Below, in pieces: positions 17,975 through 27,243 of a DNA stretch of 64,000 nt. How positions within the stretch are numbered: the stretch's first letter is position 1; each line of letters begins with the position of its first letter. The stretch comes from Flavobacteriales bacterium UBA3477 (GTDB lineage: Bacteria > Bacteroidota > Bacteroidia > Flavobacteriales > Schleiferiaceae). Made by a program: the position numbers and the translations under genes. The notes under the pieces are model-generated. The model saw only the letters and a program-made list of their open reading frames with translations, ran no database searches and had not been told where the DNA came from. The stretch is taken from the NCBI GenBank assembly GCA_002378005.1, contig DFQY01000008.1, forward strand, positions 1 through 64,000, written 5' to 3'.

Positions 17975-18946
17975 ATGAAAAAGGTTCTCCTACTTAGCGG
18001 CATTTCTTATCTACTACTTGTGTCTTGTGGTACTTCTGTAAGTTTAACCGACAACTATTTCGAGGACGAAAACTATTATAATCCCACCCTTCCCTTACCG
18101 CTATTTGCCCTTCCGAATAACCAACCTGCATTAGGAGAATTGGGCGAAAATGATTTAGATGCCATCTGGCAAGGGACCACCGCAAACGGCTATAACTTTC
18201 CCAATACCCCAACCTACACTCAAACCTACTGGACTACCGGATTCGGCCGAATAAACTCGCCGTATTGGGCTATAAATTCTATTGGATCATGGAACAACTT
18301 CGGCTGGAACAGCTCCGTGGGCTTATCCCCTTGGGGTAACTTTTGGATGCCGATGGGTTTCAACTCCCTTGGAATGGGCGGTTTTGGATACGATCCCTAC
18401 GGGTACAATCCTTATGGATACAATCCTTATGGGTACGATCCTTATGGCTATAACCCATATGGTTACAATCCATACGGGTACGGGTATGGCTACGGCTATA
18501 ACCCATACGGCTGGAACAATGGCTGGGCGAGTTCCGGTAACTCCAACAATAACACTCCCACAAGACCCGGAATTAATTACGGCGGCTCTCAGCCATCTAA
18601 ATACGGTAGAATTGGAGGAGGAAGTGCGATCAATGGACGCACAACCGTGAACACCGACCAGAGTATTGGAGCGCGCACTCTACGCGCCATCGAGCAGCTG
18701 AGCGAACCTACAACTCCGAAGGCGAATTCTTCTCGACCTACTACACGCTCAAGACCTACTCAAAGCACCTATTATCGACCCACAAATACACCGTCGTACT
18801 ATCGATCTGTGAACGAACGCTCATGGTCGCAACCTTCACAAAGCACTCGCAGCAGTAACAACAGTTCAAGAAGCTACTCCCCGAGCAATTTTTCCGGGCG
18901 TAGTAGTTCAGGCAGCAGCGGTGCAGGAGGATCGAGACGTCGATGA
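17975..18946 (+). CDS. Tyr/Gly/Pro-repeat lipoprotein of unknown function
   Basis: 323 residues in three parts. A lipoprotein signal peptide ends in LLLVSC, so the mature protein should begin at that Cys and be attached to a membrane. Residues about 20-180 are rich in Asn, Gly, Tyr and Trp and contain seven copies of the five-residue unit Y-[N/D]-P-Y-G (from about residue 139). The last 130 residues are low-complexity Ser/Thr/Arg/Asn/Pro with scattered YY pairs and end in SRRR. I recognise no enzyme domain. Such composition suggests a surface, adhesive or assembly-prone protein. Its stop overlaps the start of the following barrel gene (ATGA), so the two are coupled. Function inferred only from composition. 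Confidence 0.85.
   Translation: MKKVLLLSGISYLLLVSCGTSVSLTDNYFEDENYYNPTLPLPLFALPNNQPALGELGENDLDAIWQGTTANGYNFPNTPTYTQTYWTTGFGRINSPYWAINSIGSWNNFGWNSSVGLSPWGNFWMPMGFNSLGMGGFGYDPYGYNPYGYNPYGYDPYGYNPYGYNPYGYGYGYGYNPYGWNNGWASSGNSNNNTPTRPGINYGGSQPSKYGRIGGGSAINGRTTVNTDQSIGARTLRAIEQLSEPTTPKANSSRPTTRSRPTQSTYYRPTNTPSYYRSVNERSWSQPSQSTRSSNNSSRSYSPSNFSGRSSSGSSGAGGSRRR
18389..18511 (+). repeat. In-frame 15-base tandem repeats (YNPYG units)
   Basis: Six contiguous 15-base units at 18389-18478 encode YDPYG or YNPYG, followed by three YG pairs (18479-18496) and a seventh unit (18497-18511). The DNA copies differ mainly at third codon positions (tac/tat, ggg/gga/ggc), so the repeat is maintained at protein level and is not a recent duplication. 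Confidence 0.9.
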
Positions 18947-20343
18947 TTAGATCGAAGCTTCTACTTCTTATATCCATTGTGGGCCTGCACGTGCAGGCCC
19001 AAGACTTGGATTATTTCCTAGAACTCAATCAGCCTACGAGCATTGGGGACGCGCGCTTTACGAGCATGTCTTCAGCAACAGTCGCCCTGAGCGGCAGCAT
19101 GACGGCCATCGCATTAAACCCCGCCCTTGCTGGACTGTATCGACAACAAGGATTCAGTATTAGCGTAGGTGGTCTAACCAGGACCATGTACGATCAAGAT
19201 GATTTGTTTTTACGAGGGACTACAAACCGAGGCATCCTTCCGAATTTTGGGTGGGTATCCAAAGACCCAGAAAGTCCGATGCGCTTGTTTTTTGTCTACA
19301 ACACGGATCATGCATATGCGCGTAAATTCAAGATACAGGCCAGCGATGCCAACAGCATGCAACTGCCCATCATTGATTATGCCAACGGGACACCGCCCGA
19401 GTTTTTAGCGGACAATCTAGGACCTTATGAGGATATGCTATACCAATGCTACGCCGTAGACTGGGACCCAGATAAGTTGGAATATGTGAGTACCGCCGAC
19501 CTCACCTCTACAGACTATACGCACAACTATTTCCGAAAAGGAATGAGAAACAGAATTACCCTTGGCGCCGCTTTTCAACAAAGCCCGCAATGGTATTTCG
19601 GAGGAAGCGTACAAATTGTGACCTCCAATGAAGATGTTGAAATAGAACATCGTGAGACCTACAATACCTTTTCGGATTTGAATTATTTCAGCTCCACGGA
19701 AGTTTGGACCAATATGTCCTTGGGCATTAGCGGAAATCTAGGAATGTATTACCGTCCGGTCCAATTCCTTCGACTAGGCACAGCGCTCGAGTTACCGCAA
19801 ATTCACGGGTTCAATCTAGATTGGGAAACCACTTTCAGCGCTACGCGTCCTTCGGTCAGCAGCAGTGCGATGACAGCCCAGGGATATGGAACGGAATATA
19901 GTTGGGGCATCATTACTGCACCCAAACTACAAAGCGGCGCGACCATCGTCGTAGGACGAGCAGGTCTGATTACCGCAGGACACACCTTCATCCCGCATTC
20001 GTGGACCATGAGCACGGGAAGAAATGAGCGCTACCTGGCAGAAATCATCGATAGCACCATTTCAAATCAGCACCTCTTTGCGCTCGGGACAGAGTGGCGA
20101 TTAGGACCATTAATTTTGAGGGGCGGGGGGCAATTCTCTCCTTCCTACCGCGAAGGCCAGCAAGCCTCCGTAGGATACAGCCTAGGACTAGCCATTCGCA
20201 GCGATCAAACTACCGTAGAATTTGGCTGGCAACGCCGCATTCAACGCAGCCAATACTATCCGTTCAGCAAGGATTACAGTGATCCATTTTTGTACCAAAT
20301 GCAAGAGGCTATTCTGGCCGTAGGCGTAGCTTGGAAAATCTAA
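18943..20343 (+). CDS. OmpP1/FadL/TodX-like outer membrane protein
   Basis: 466-residue outer membrane barrel with a signal peptide ending in VQAQ. The N-terminal plug-like segment (PTSIGDARFTSMSSATVALSG, then IALNPALAGL) is characteristic of the FadL/TodX family, whose members carry hydrophobic molecules such as long-chain fatty acids across the outer membrane. Repeated amphipathic strands follow and it closes with VGVAWKI. The ATG overlaps the TGA of the repeat lipoprotein by four bases, implying translational coupling and perhaps a lipoprotein-barrel complex. Cargo unknown. Confidence 0.85.
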   Translation: MIRSKLLLLISIVGLHVQAQDLDYFLELNQPTSIGDARFTSMSSATVALSGSMTAIALNPALAGLYRQQGFSISVGGLTRTMYDQDDLFLRGTTNRGILPNFGWVSKDPESPMRLFFVYNTDHAYARKFKIQASDANSMQLPIIDYANGTPPEFLADNLGPYEDMLYQCYAVDWDPDKLEYVSTADLTSTDYTHNYFRKGMRNRITLGAAFQQSPQWYFGGSVQIVTSNEDVEIEHRETYNTFSDLNYFSSTEVWTNMSLGISGNLGMYYRPVQFLRLGTALELPQIHGFNLDWETTFSATRPSVSSSAMTAQGYGTEYSWGIITAPKLQSGATIVVGRAGLITAGHTFIPHSWTMSTGRNERYLAEIIDSTISNQHLFALGTEWRLGPLILRGGGQFSPSYREGQQASVGYSLGLAIRSDQTTVEFGWQRRIQRSQYYPFSKDYSDPFLYQMQEAILAVGVAWKI

Positions 20344-20401
20344 GGGCTTTTCCATCTTTTGCCGTATTTTGCAGAGATAAGAACTGCATTAGAATCACAC
20401 T

Positions 20402-23400
20402 ATGAATGTCACTTGGTTGAAACGCCTAACTGCCCTTGCCTTACTCATCTCACTATGTTTTCCACAGCAAAGCTTTGCGCAACGTAAAAGCAAAGACGAA
20501 GCTCCTGCTTGGACGGATGCTAGCTTGAATGCTTTCAAATGGAGAAATGTGGGTCCAGCTACCACATCAGGTCGCATTGTCGACCTCGCGGTGGATAATG
20601 AAAATCCTGGTACCCTATATCTAGCCTTAGCCTCAGGCGGGGTATGGAAGACTACCAATAACGGTACAACTTTCGAGCCTATTTTCGACGGTGAGGGAAG
20701 CTACAGTACTGGGTGTGTTACCATCGATCCGACAAATTCGAATGTAGTTTGGGTTGGATCGGGTGAAAACAACAACCAGCGTTCTGTACCCTACGGCGAT
20801 GGGGTATATCTGAGCCGCGACGGCGGAAAATCTTGGGATAATGTTGGGTTATCTACTAGTGAGCACATCGGTATGATTACCGTAGATCCGAATGACGGCA
20901 ACCACGTGTATGTTGCTGCCTATGGTCCTTTATGGAGTGCCGGGGGTGAGCGTGGTGTTTATGAAACGAAGGATGGAGGGAAGAATTGGACCCGCATTCT
21001 GCATGTAAGTGAGCATACCGGATTCAACGAAATACATATGGATCCTAGAGATTCGAAAACTTTATATGCCACGGCTCATCAGCGTCGTCGCCACGTGTAC
21101 ACCTACCTCAGCGGTGGGCCAGAAAGTGCTATCTACAAGAGTACGGACGGTGGAGCGAATTGGCAAAAGCTTGGCGGCGGATTACCCGGTGGCGATGTAG
21201 GTCGTATCGGAATGGATATTGCACCGGCGAATCCAGATAAATTATATGCAACCATTGAAGGCCACGGCACTTACGCTTCGGATGATCGTGGAGCGAGTTG
21301 GAGCAAGAAATCGGGCCATGAAACTTCAGGAAACTATTACGTCGAGTTCATTTGCCACCCAACGAATGAGAACACCGTGTACAGCATGGATACCTATGCA
21401 CAAGTGAGCACGGACGGGGGAAAAACGTTCAACCCCATTCCGAAGCGATTCAAGCACGTGGACAACCACTGCTTGTGGATTGACCCCGCGAATACCGACC
21501 ATATGTACATCGGTACGGACGGTGGTTTGTATGAGACGTGGGATGGGATGAGCAGCTGGAATTGGAAGGCCAATATTCCTACGATCCAATTTTACCGTGT
21601 GGCCGTCGATAACGATTGGCCGTTCTACAACATTTACGGCGGAACTCAGGACAACAATAGCTTGGGTGGACCGTCGCAAACGATCAACTCTCGCGGGATC
21701 ATCAACAGCGATTGGTTTGTAACCAACGGTGGAGATGGTTTTGAAAGTGCTACAGATCCGGACGATCCAAACATCGTATACGCTCAGGCACAATATGGAT
21801 GGTTGGTGCGATTCAACAAACAAACAGGTGAAAAGACCCCTATTCAGCCGCAAAGCAGATACAAAGAGCCTGCCTACAGATGGAATTGGGATGCACCGCT
21901 TATTGCTAGTAAGCACCAAAAGAAAACCTTGTACTTCGCGGCGAACAAGATCTTCAAGAGCACGGACCGCGGAGATAGCTGGACGGCTATTAGCGGGGAC
22001 TTGAGCAGACAATTGGACCGCAACACCCTACCTATTATGGACCGCTACTGGGGACCTGAGGCCGTGGCTTTACATAAAAGCACTTCGATTTATGGCAACA
22101 TCGTCACCATGAAAGAACACCCGAACAAGCCGGGTCATTTATGGGTCGGAACTGACGACGGTCTGGTTTGGAAAACGGAAGACGATGGAAAGAATTGGAC
22201 CAGCGTGAAGAACTTCAATACTTTGCCCAAAACCCAAGTAGGATCCCTCAACCTACCCCTCGTGTACGTTCAAGACATCGTGCCTTCGCAGCACGATGAT
22301 AATGTGATATACACAGCGTTTAACAACCATAAAAACGGTGATTTCAAGCCCTACTTGTTCAAGAGTGACGACGGTGGCCGTTCTTGGGAGAGCATCGCAA
22401 GCGACCTTCCAGAACGCGGATCGGTGTATAGCGTTGCTGAGGATCACATCAACCCGAACTTACTGTTCGTCGGTACTGAATTTGGGCTCTGGTTCACCCT
22501 TGACGGCGGTAAACACTGGAAGGAATTGGGCAGCGGATTGCCTACCATCGCAGTGCGAGATATCGCGATTCAAGAGCGCGAAAATGACTTAGTTCTAGCT
22601 ACCTTCGGTCGTGGCTTCTACGTTCTAGATAATTACAGTCCGATTCGTGAACTCGAATATGTATTGAATCAAGATAATGCTTTTTTCATCACGAAGCCAG
22701 GACTTCTGTTCCGCCGAGCGAACATTGGCGGATTGGACTACAAAGGCGCACAATATTACACGGCTAAAAATCCTGAGGTAGGAGTGACTTTTGAATGGAA
22801 CACTTCATCAAGCGCTGCTAAAGTGAAAGACAATCGTCCAGAAGCCGATGAAAACCTGCCTCACTATCCGAGTTTGGATCAATTGCGTGAGGAGGATTGG
22901 GAAGAGAAGGCCTACTTATTATTCGAAGTGACCGACAGCAGTGGAGCTCCAGTGGCACGCTTTACCAAAGCTGATAGCAAAGGTATTCAACGCTATACTT
23001 GGGATGGGCGCATGAGCAGTACATCTTCTATTAGCACCAACGGTGAACCCGTTACAGAAGCCTATGGCACTTCATTTGTCATGCCAGGTACCTATTACAT
23101 CTCTATGCACCGTTCAACCAATGGCGCCCTAGAAATGTTGGTGGACAAACATGAGTTTAAAGTCAACCACCTCTATAACTACGAAGGCATCGATATGGCC
23201 TTCAACCAGAGTGTTGATGCTTTGAGTGGAAGAATGAACAAGGTGATGGCTGAGTTTAACGAGTTAAATGAGGAACTAGGCCAACTACGCGCTGGTCTTC
23301 GCAATACTCCTGGGGCTTCTATGGAAGATTTAAGCACCGCGCGCTCCTTAGACGTTAAGCTCAAGGAAATTGGAGTGCTGCTCAAAGGAGATGCCACAAG

Positions 23401-23626
23401 AAGTAAGCGTGAATTTGAAACTGCTCCATCGGCGCAAGATGCCGCAGGGTTATTGGCTTGGGGTGCCTTCAATCACCGCGGTGCACCGACCGGTACGATG
23501 AAGCAACTCAAAGAAGATGCAGAGGCCATGTTGGCAGATGCAGAAAAAGCATTGTCGGAAATCGACGAAGCGATGGACGCATTGGAGGCAAAAGCTGTTG
23601 AACAAGGAGTACCGTTTTGGGATTAA
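20402..23626 (+). CDS. Secreted VPS10/sortilin-like beta-propeller protein
   Basis: 1074 residues. A signal peptide (LALLISLCFPQQSFA) is followed by a very long beta-propeller region with at least nine Asp-box motifs of the form SxDxGxxW: SRDGGKSW, TKDGGKNW, STDGGANW, SDDRGASW, STDGGKTF, STDRGDSW, TEDDGKNW, SDDGGRSW and TLDGGKHW. The last 350 residues form a beta-rich module and a helical tail rich in Glu, Ala and Leu (about 960-1070). Bacteroidota genomes carry such proteins under names like 'glycosyl hydrolase' or 'VPS10 domain protein', but I see no proven catalytic site. A box-like TATTTTG lies about 40 bases before the ATG. Confidence 0.85.
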   Translation: MNVTWLKRLTALALLISLCFPQQSFAQRKSKDEAPAWTDASLNAFKWRNVGPATTSGRIVDLAVDNENPGTLYLALASGGVWKTTNNGTTFEPIFDGEGSYSTGCVTIDPTNSNVVWVGSGENNNQRSVPYGDGVYLSRDGGKSWDNVGLSTSEHIGMITVDPNDGNHVYVAAYGPLWSAGGERGVYETKDGGKNWTRILHVSEHTGFNEIHMDPRDSKTLYATAHQRRRHVYTYLSGGPESAIYKSTDGGANWQKLGGGLPGGDVGRIGMDIAPANPDKLYATIEGHGTYASDDRGASWSKKSGHETSGNYYVEFICHPTNENTVYSMDTYAQVSTDGGKTFNPIPKRFKHVDNHCLWIDPANTDHMYIGTDGGLYETWDGMSSWNWKANIPTIQFYRVAVDNDWPFYNIYGGTQDNNSLGGPSQTINSRGIINSDWFVTNGGDGFESATDPDDPNIVYAQAQYGWLVRFNKQTGEKTPIQPQSRYKEPAYRWNWDAPLIASKHQKKTLYFAANKIFKSTDRGDSWTAISGDLSRQLDRNTLPIMDRYWGPEAVALHKSTSIYGNIVTMKEHPNKPGHLWVGTDDGLVWKTEDDGKNWTSVKNFNTLPKTQVGSLNLPLVYVQDIVPSQHDDNVIYTAFNNHKNGDFKPYLFKSDDGGRSWESIASDLPERGSVYSVAEDHINPNLLFVGTEFGLWFTLDGGKHWKELGSGLPTIAVRDIAIQERENDLVLATFGRGFYVLDNYSPIRELEYVLNQDNAFFITKPGLLFRRANIGGLDYKGAQYYTAKNPEVGVTFEWNTSSSAAKVKDNRPEADENLPHYPSLDQLREEDWEEKAYLLFEVTDSSGAPVARFTKADSKGIQRYTWDGRMSSTSSISTNGEPVTEAYGTSFVMPGTYYISMHRSTNGALEMLVDKHEFKVNHLYNYEGIDMAFNQSVDALSGRMNKVMAEFNELNEELGQLRAGLRNTPGASMEDLSTARSLDVKLKEIGVLLKGDATRSKREFETAPSAQDAAGLLAWGAFNHRGAPTGTMKQLKEDAEAMLADAEKALSEIDEAMDALEAKAVEQGVPFWD

Positions 23627-23633
23627 TAGTTCA

Positions 23634-23641
23634 TACCTTTG
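23634..23641 (+). promoter_or_regulatory. -7 box TACCTTTG of folE
   Basis: Perfect TAnnTTTG match 31 bases before the folE ATG at 23673. It probably drives folE, cysS and yidD, which overlap one another. Confidence 0.65.
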
Positions 23642-23672
23642 CCGCCCCTAATTAAGAAAAGAATTGGACCCT

Positions 23673-24356
23673 ATGTCTAAAGACTTACAAGCTTTATTGG
23701 CAGAAGAGATTGGCGATGCACACGAGAGTTTCGCTGCAGAGACTCCCTTGCGCGAGGATGCGTTCGACAGGAGCAATGAGGAAAAAATCGCCATCATTGC
23801 CGACCACGTTCGAGGCATTCTAGATACGTTAGGAATGGACCTCAGCGATGACAGCCTTCAAGGTACACCAATGCGCGTGGCCAAATTATTCGTCAACGAA
23901 GCCTTCAGTGGATTGCATCCAGATCGCAAACCGTCCATGAGCACCTTTGAGAATTCCTACCGCTATAATGAAATGTTGGTAGAGAAGAATATAGTGGTCT
24001 ACTCTACCTGTGAACACCACCTCCTTCCTATCCTCGGCCGCGCCCACGTAGCCTATATTTCGAATGGAAAGGTGGTAGGCTTAAGCAAAATGAACCGCAT
24101 CGTCGATTACTATGCCAAGCGTCCTCAAGTGCAGGAGCGCCTTACCCGTCAGGTCGTACAAGCCCTACAAGAAACCTTGGGCACCAAAGATGTGGCTTGT
24201 GTCATCGACGCGAAACACCTCTGCGTGAACTCACGCGGCATTCGTGATATCGAAAGTTCTACAGTAACGGCAGAGTTTGGTGGAGCCTTCCAGAACGAGG
24301 AAAAGAAACAAGAGTTTCTGAACTACATTAATTTGAATACTGAATTCGGCGCCTAG
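23673..24356 (+). CDS. folE: GTP cyclohydrolase I
   Basis: First enzyme of tetrahydrofolate synthesis, turning GTP into dihydroneopterin triphosphate. 227 residues with the zinc/active-site stretch [20 protein letters not shown] (Cys and His ligands), [20 protein letters not shown], the second zinc Cys in [16 protein letters not shown], and the terminal FLNYIN. A TTG nine bases upstream could add three residues; ATG 23673 (MSKDLQALL) is preferred. Its TAG shares a base with the GTG start of cysS. Confidence 0.97.
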   Translation: MSKDLQALLAEEIGDAHESFAAETPLREDAFDRSNEEKIAIIADHVRGILDTLGMDLSDDSLQGTPMRVAKLFVNEAFSGLHPDRKPSMSTFENSYRYNEMLVEKNIVVYSTCEHHLLPILGRAHVAYISNGKVVGLSKMNRIVDYYAKRPQVQERLTRQVVQALQETLGTKDVACVIDAKHLCVNSRGIRDIESSTVTAEFGGAFQNEEKKQEFLNYINLNTEFGA

Positions 24357-25837
24357 TGAAATCGTTGTACGAAGTCTATCCCATCCACATTGAAAACAGC
24401 CTGACCGGCGAAAAGGACCGCTTTTCCCCAGTCCACGAGGGACGCGTGGGCATGTATGTGTGTGGACCGACCGTATACAGTGATGTACACCTAGGAAATG
24501 CCAGAACCTTTACCTCTTTCGATCTAATCTTCCGTTATTTCAAGCATTTGGGCTACAAGGTGCGTTACGTTCGCAACATCACAGATGTAGGCCATTTGGA
24601 AAACGACGCAGATAGCGGCGAGGATAAGATTGCAAAGAAAGCTCGTCTCGAAGCTCTCGAGCCTATGGAAATTGTTCAGCGTTATACCGTTGATTTCCAT
24701 AAGGTCATGGACCAATTAGGCGCGCTACCCCCTTCCATCGAACCCGCGGCAACGGGTCATATTATCGAGCAAATCGCCATGACCCAAGCCATTCTAGCCA
24801 AAGGCTGGGCCTATGAAAGCAACGGGTCGGTATACTTTGATGTCAACGCCTACAACAATGACGGCGGCGACTACGGCGTACTCTCAGGGCGTAAAATGGA
24901 CGAGCTTCAAGCCGGAAGCCGTGCCTTGGACGGGCAAGATGAAAAGCGTAATCCGGCAGATTTCGCCCTGTGGAAAAAAGCCTCTACCGCACATATTATG
25001 CGCTGGCCATCCCCTTGGGGCGATGGATTCCCAGGATGGCACCTCGAGTGTTCTGCCATGAGTACCAAGTACCTCGGCGATGAATTTGATATTCACGGCG
25101 GTGGTATGGATTTGAAGTTCCCTCACCACGAGTGTGAGATTGCACAAAACAAAGCCTGCACCAACCATAATGGGGCACGCTACTGGATGCACGCCAACAT
25201 GCTCACGCTCAATGGCAAACGTATGAGCAAAAGCACTGGCAACACCATCCTACCGGGAGAACTCTTCACCGGCACCAACGATTTATTAGTAAAGGCCTTC
25301 CACCCCTCTGTGGTCCGATTCTTTATGATGCAAGCCCACTACAGTAGTGTATTGGACTTCAGCAACGAGGCACTTTTGGCCGCGGAAAAAGGACACGACA
25401 AACTCCTAGCTGCATGGAACCTACTCCAACAAGCGAGCGCCAAAGGCGGTCAAGGATTTGATGTACAAGCGTGGAAAGACAAGTGTTACGTTGCAATGAG
25501 CGATAACTTCAATAGCCCTATCCTCATCGCACATTTGTTCGAGGCCGTTAAATTCATCAATGCAAGCGAAGGCGGCTTAGCCATTGCTGCCGATGCTTTA
25601 GAGGAGCTGCAACATACCTTCAAGGCCATGGTCTTCGATATTCTAGCGCTACAAGGCGTTGAGGATCAAAGCGCTCATAAGGACGCATTAGACAAGGCAA
25701 TGGATTTGGTTATTGAATTAAGAGCACAGGCACGAACCAATAAAGATTGGGGGACGGCAGATTTGATTCGGGACCAATTAAAAGATGCCGGCATCCAACT
25801 CAAAGATGGACCAGAAGGCACGTCCTATAGCCTCTAA
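24356..25837 (+). CDS. cysS: Cysteine-tRNA ligase
   Basis: Class I synthetase that charges tRNA-Cys. 493 residues with the first zinc Cys and HIGH-like region [15 protein letters not shown], further zinc ligands in WHLECSAM and HHECEIAQ, and the signature loop [10 protein letters not shown]. The start is GTG at 24356, overlapping the last base of the folE stop; no other start in frame keeps the conserved N-terminus. The C-terminal helical anticodon domain is complete. Tight packing with folE and yidD indicates one operon. Confidence 0.97.
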   Translation: MKSLYEVYPIHIENSLTGEKDRFSPVHEGRVGMYVCGPTVYSDVHLGNARTFTSFDLIFRYFKHLGYKVRYVRNITDVGHLENDADSGEDKIAKKARLEALEPMEIVQRYTVDFHKVMDQLGALPPSIEPAATGHIIEQIAMTQAILAKGWAYESNGSVYFDVNAYNNDGGDYGVLSGRKMDELQAGSRALDGQDEKRNPADFALWKKASTAHIMRWPSPWGDGFPGWHLECSAMSTKYLGDEFDIHGGGMDLKFPHHECEIAQNKACTNHNGARYWMHANMLTLNGKRMSKSTGNTILPGELFTGTNDLLVKAFHPSVVRFFMMQAHYSSVLDFSNEALLAAEKGHDKLLAAWNLLQQASAKGGQGFDVQAWKDKCYVAMSDNFNSPILIAHLFEAVKFINASEGGLAIAADALEELQHTFKAMVFDILALQGVEDQSAHKDALDKAMDLVIELRAQARTNKDWGTADLIRDQLKDAGIQLKDGPEGTSYSL

Positions 25838-26124
25838 TGATGGAAAATGTGTCCAAATTGTTGTCGACAGTGCTGGGCGCTCCCCTGCTACTTTTGATTT
25901 GGTTGTACCGCAAGGTGCTCTCCCCCATCTTTGGCCCTTCTTGTCGCTACCAGCCCACTTGTAGCGCTTACGCAGCAGAAGCCGTTGCATTGCATGGTCC
26001 ATTCAAGGGATTTTGGCTTAGCGTAAAGCGTATAGCTTCTTGTCACCCATGGGGTGGACACGGTTGGGACCCCGTGCCCGGAAGCGAATTAGAGAAAGAA
26101 TTACACGAAAGAAACATCAACTAA
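25837..26124 (+). CDS. yidD: Membrane protein insertion efficiency factor YidD
   Basis: Small inner-membrane-associated protein that helps YidC insert proteins. 95 residues with the family core [27 protein letters not shown], conserved Cys pair, and the [12 protein letters not shown] signature. The ATG overlaps the cysS stop by one base (TAATG). The tail is slightly longer than the minimal family member (about 70-85 residues). Confidence 0.95.
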   Translation: MMENVSKLLSTVLGAPLLLLIWLYRKVLSPIFGPSCRYQPTCSAYAAEAVALHGPFKGFWLSVKRIASCHPWGGHGWDPVPGSELEKELHERNIN

Positions 26125-26141
26125 CCCTACCACATACGATA

Positions 26142-27239
26142 ATGAAAAAGTACATCCTTTTTGCAATCACCGTTGCCCTTACAGCATGTCAATCAACTGG
26201 AGAAACCACTGACGGTGAAAGCGGCGCAACTTGGGAAAGCAAAGTTCATTATGATGAAGAAGTTCACTTTGAAAACGTGCGCCAGTTAACAGATGGAGGT
26301 GATAACGCTGAAGCCTATTTCAGCTTCGACGGCACCATGCTTACCTTCCAAAGTAATGCTGAAAAATGGGGCAACGAATGTGATCAGATTTACGCGTTTA
26401 ATTGGGATACGGATACCATCCTAGAAAATGAGCCTCAACTTATATCTAACGATCTAGGCCGTACCACTTGTGCATACTTCATGCCTGGCGATACTACAAT
26501 TTTGTACGCAAGCACGTTCAAAGGAGATACTGCATGTCCAGCGGTACCCGAGCGAGGTGAGAACGGTGCTTATGTTTGGCCAATCTATCAAGATTTCGAC
26601 ATTTATGTGAGTGACTTAGCAGGCAACATCGTGGACACCTTGATCTCAGGCCCAGGATACGATGCAGAAGCTACGGTGAGTCCAGATGGAACAAAGATTG
26701 TGTTTACCTCAGACCGCAGTGGAGATTTAGAATTGTATGTATGTGATATCGACGGATCGAACATCACCCAAGTAACAAGCGGCCTAGGATACGACGGCGG
26801 TGCATTCTTTAGCCCGGACAGTAAAAAATTAGTCTTCCGTAGCTCTCGCCCGCAAACTGAGGAGGAGATCACGAAATACAAAGACCTTTTGGCAAATGGC
26901 ATGGTTGAGCCTACACACATGGAGATTTACACCTGTAATATCGATGGCTCGGAGTTGACCCAAGTGACTCATTTAGGCAATGCCAACTGGGCTCCATTTT
27001 ACCACCCAAGTGGAGAGAAAATCATCTTCTCCACGAACCACCACAGCGAGAAGGGCTACCCATTCAACCTGTTCATGATCAACACTGACGGGACTGGTCT
27101 TCATCAAATCTCTTACGATGGTGTGTTCGACGCATTCCCAATGTTCTCGCCAGATGGAAGTAAATTAGTCTATGCTTCAAATCGCAACAATGGCGGAACA
27201 CGTGCCACAAACCTATTCATCGTACACTGGAAAGAATAA
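26142..27239 (+). CDS. TolB-like PD40 beta-propeller lipoprotein
   Basis: 365 residues. The N-terminus MKKYILFAITVALTAC is a lipoprotein signal peptide; the frame is open upstream, but only ATG 26142 yields it. Five WD40-like PD40 blades are visible, each built on a [S/H]-P-[D/S]-G-x-K core (AYFSFDGTMLTFQS, ATVSPDGTKIVFTSD, AFFSPDSKKLVFRSS, PFYHPSGEKIIFST, PMFSPDGSKLVYAS). This is a TolB/DPP-IV-like propeller without a hydrolase domain, so it probably binds a protein or cell-wall partner in the periplasm. The gene is followed four bases later by lgt, the enzyme that lipidates such proteins. Confidence 0.88.
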   Translation: MKKYILFAITVALTACQSTGETTDGESGATWESKVHYDEEVHFENVRQLTDGGDNAEAYFSFDGTMLTFQSNAEKWGNECDQIYAFNWDTDTILENEPQLISNDLGRTTCAYFMPGDTTILYASTFKGDTACPAVPERGENGAYVWPIYQDFDIYVSDLAGNIVDTLISGPGYDAEATVSPDGTKIVFTSDRSGDLELYVCDIDGSNITQVTSGLGYDGGAFFSPDSKKLVFRSSRPQTEEEITKYKDLLANGMVEPTHMEIYTCNIDGSELTQVTHLGNANWAPFYHPSGEKIIFSTNHHSEKGYPFNLFMINTDGTGLHQISYDGVFDAFPMFSPDGSKLVYASNRNNGGTRATNLFIVHWKE

Positions 27240-27243
27240 ACCT

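Noticed and set aside
18389..18511. Regular 15-base direct repeats resembling a CRISPR or minisatellite
   Set aside because: Repeats are contiguous without spacers, keep the reading frame and encode YNPYG units; no cas genes are present.
21326..22012. Long open frame of 228 codons on the minus strand
   Set aside because: It lies wholly inside the propeller gene, has no start signal or recognisable domain, and its composition is that of an antisense shadow.
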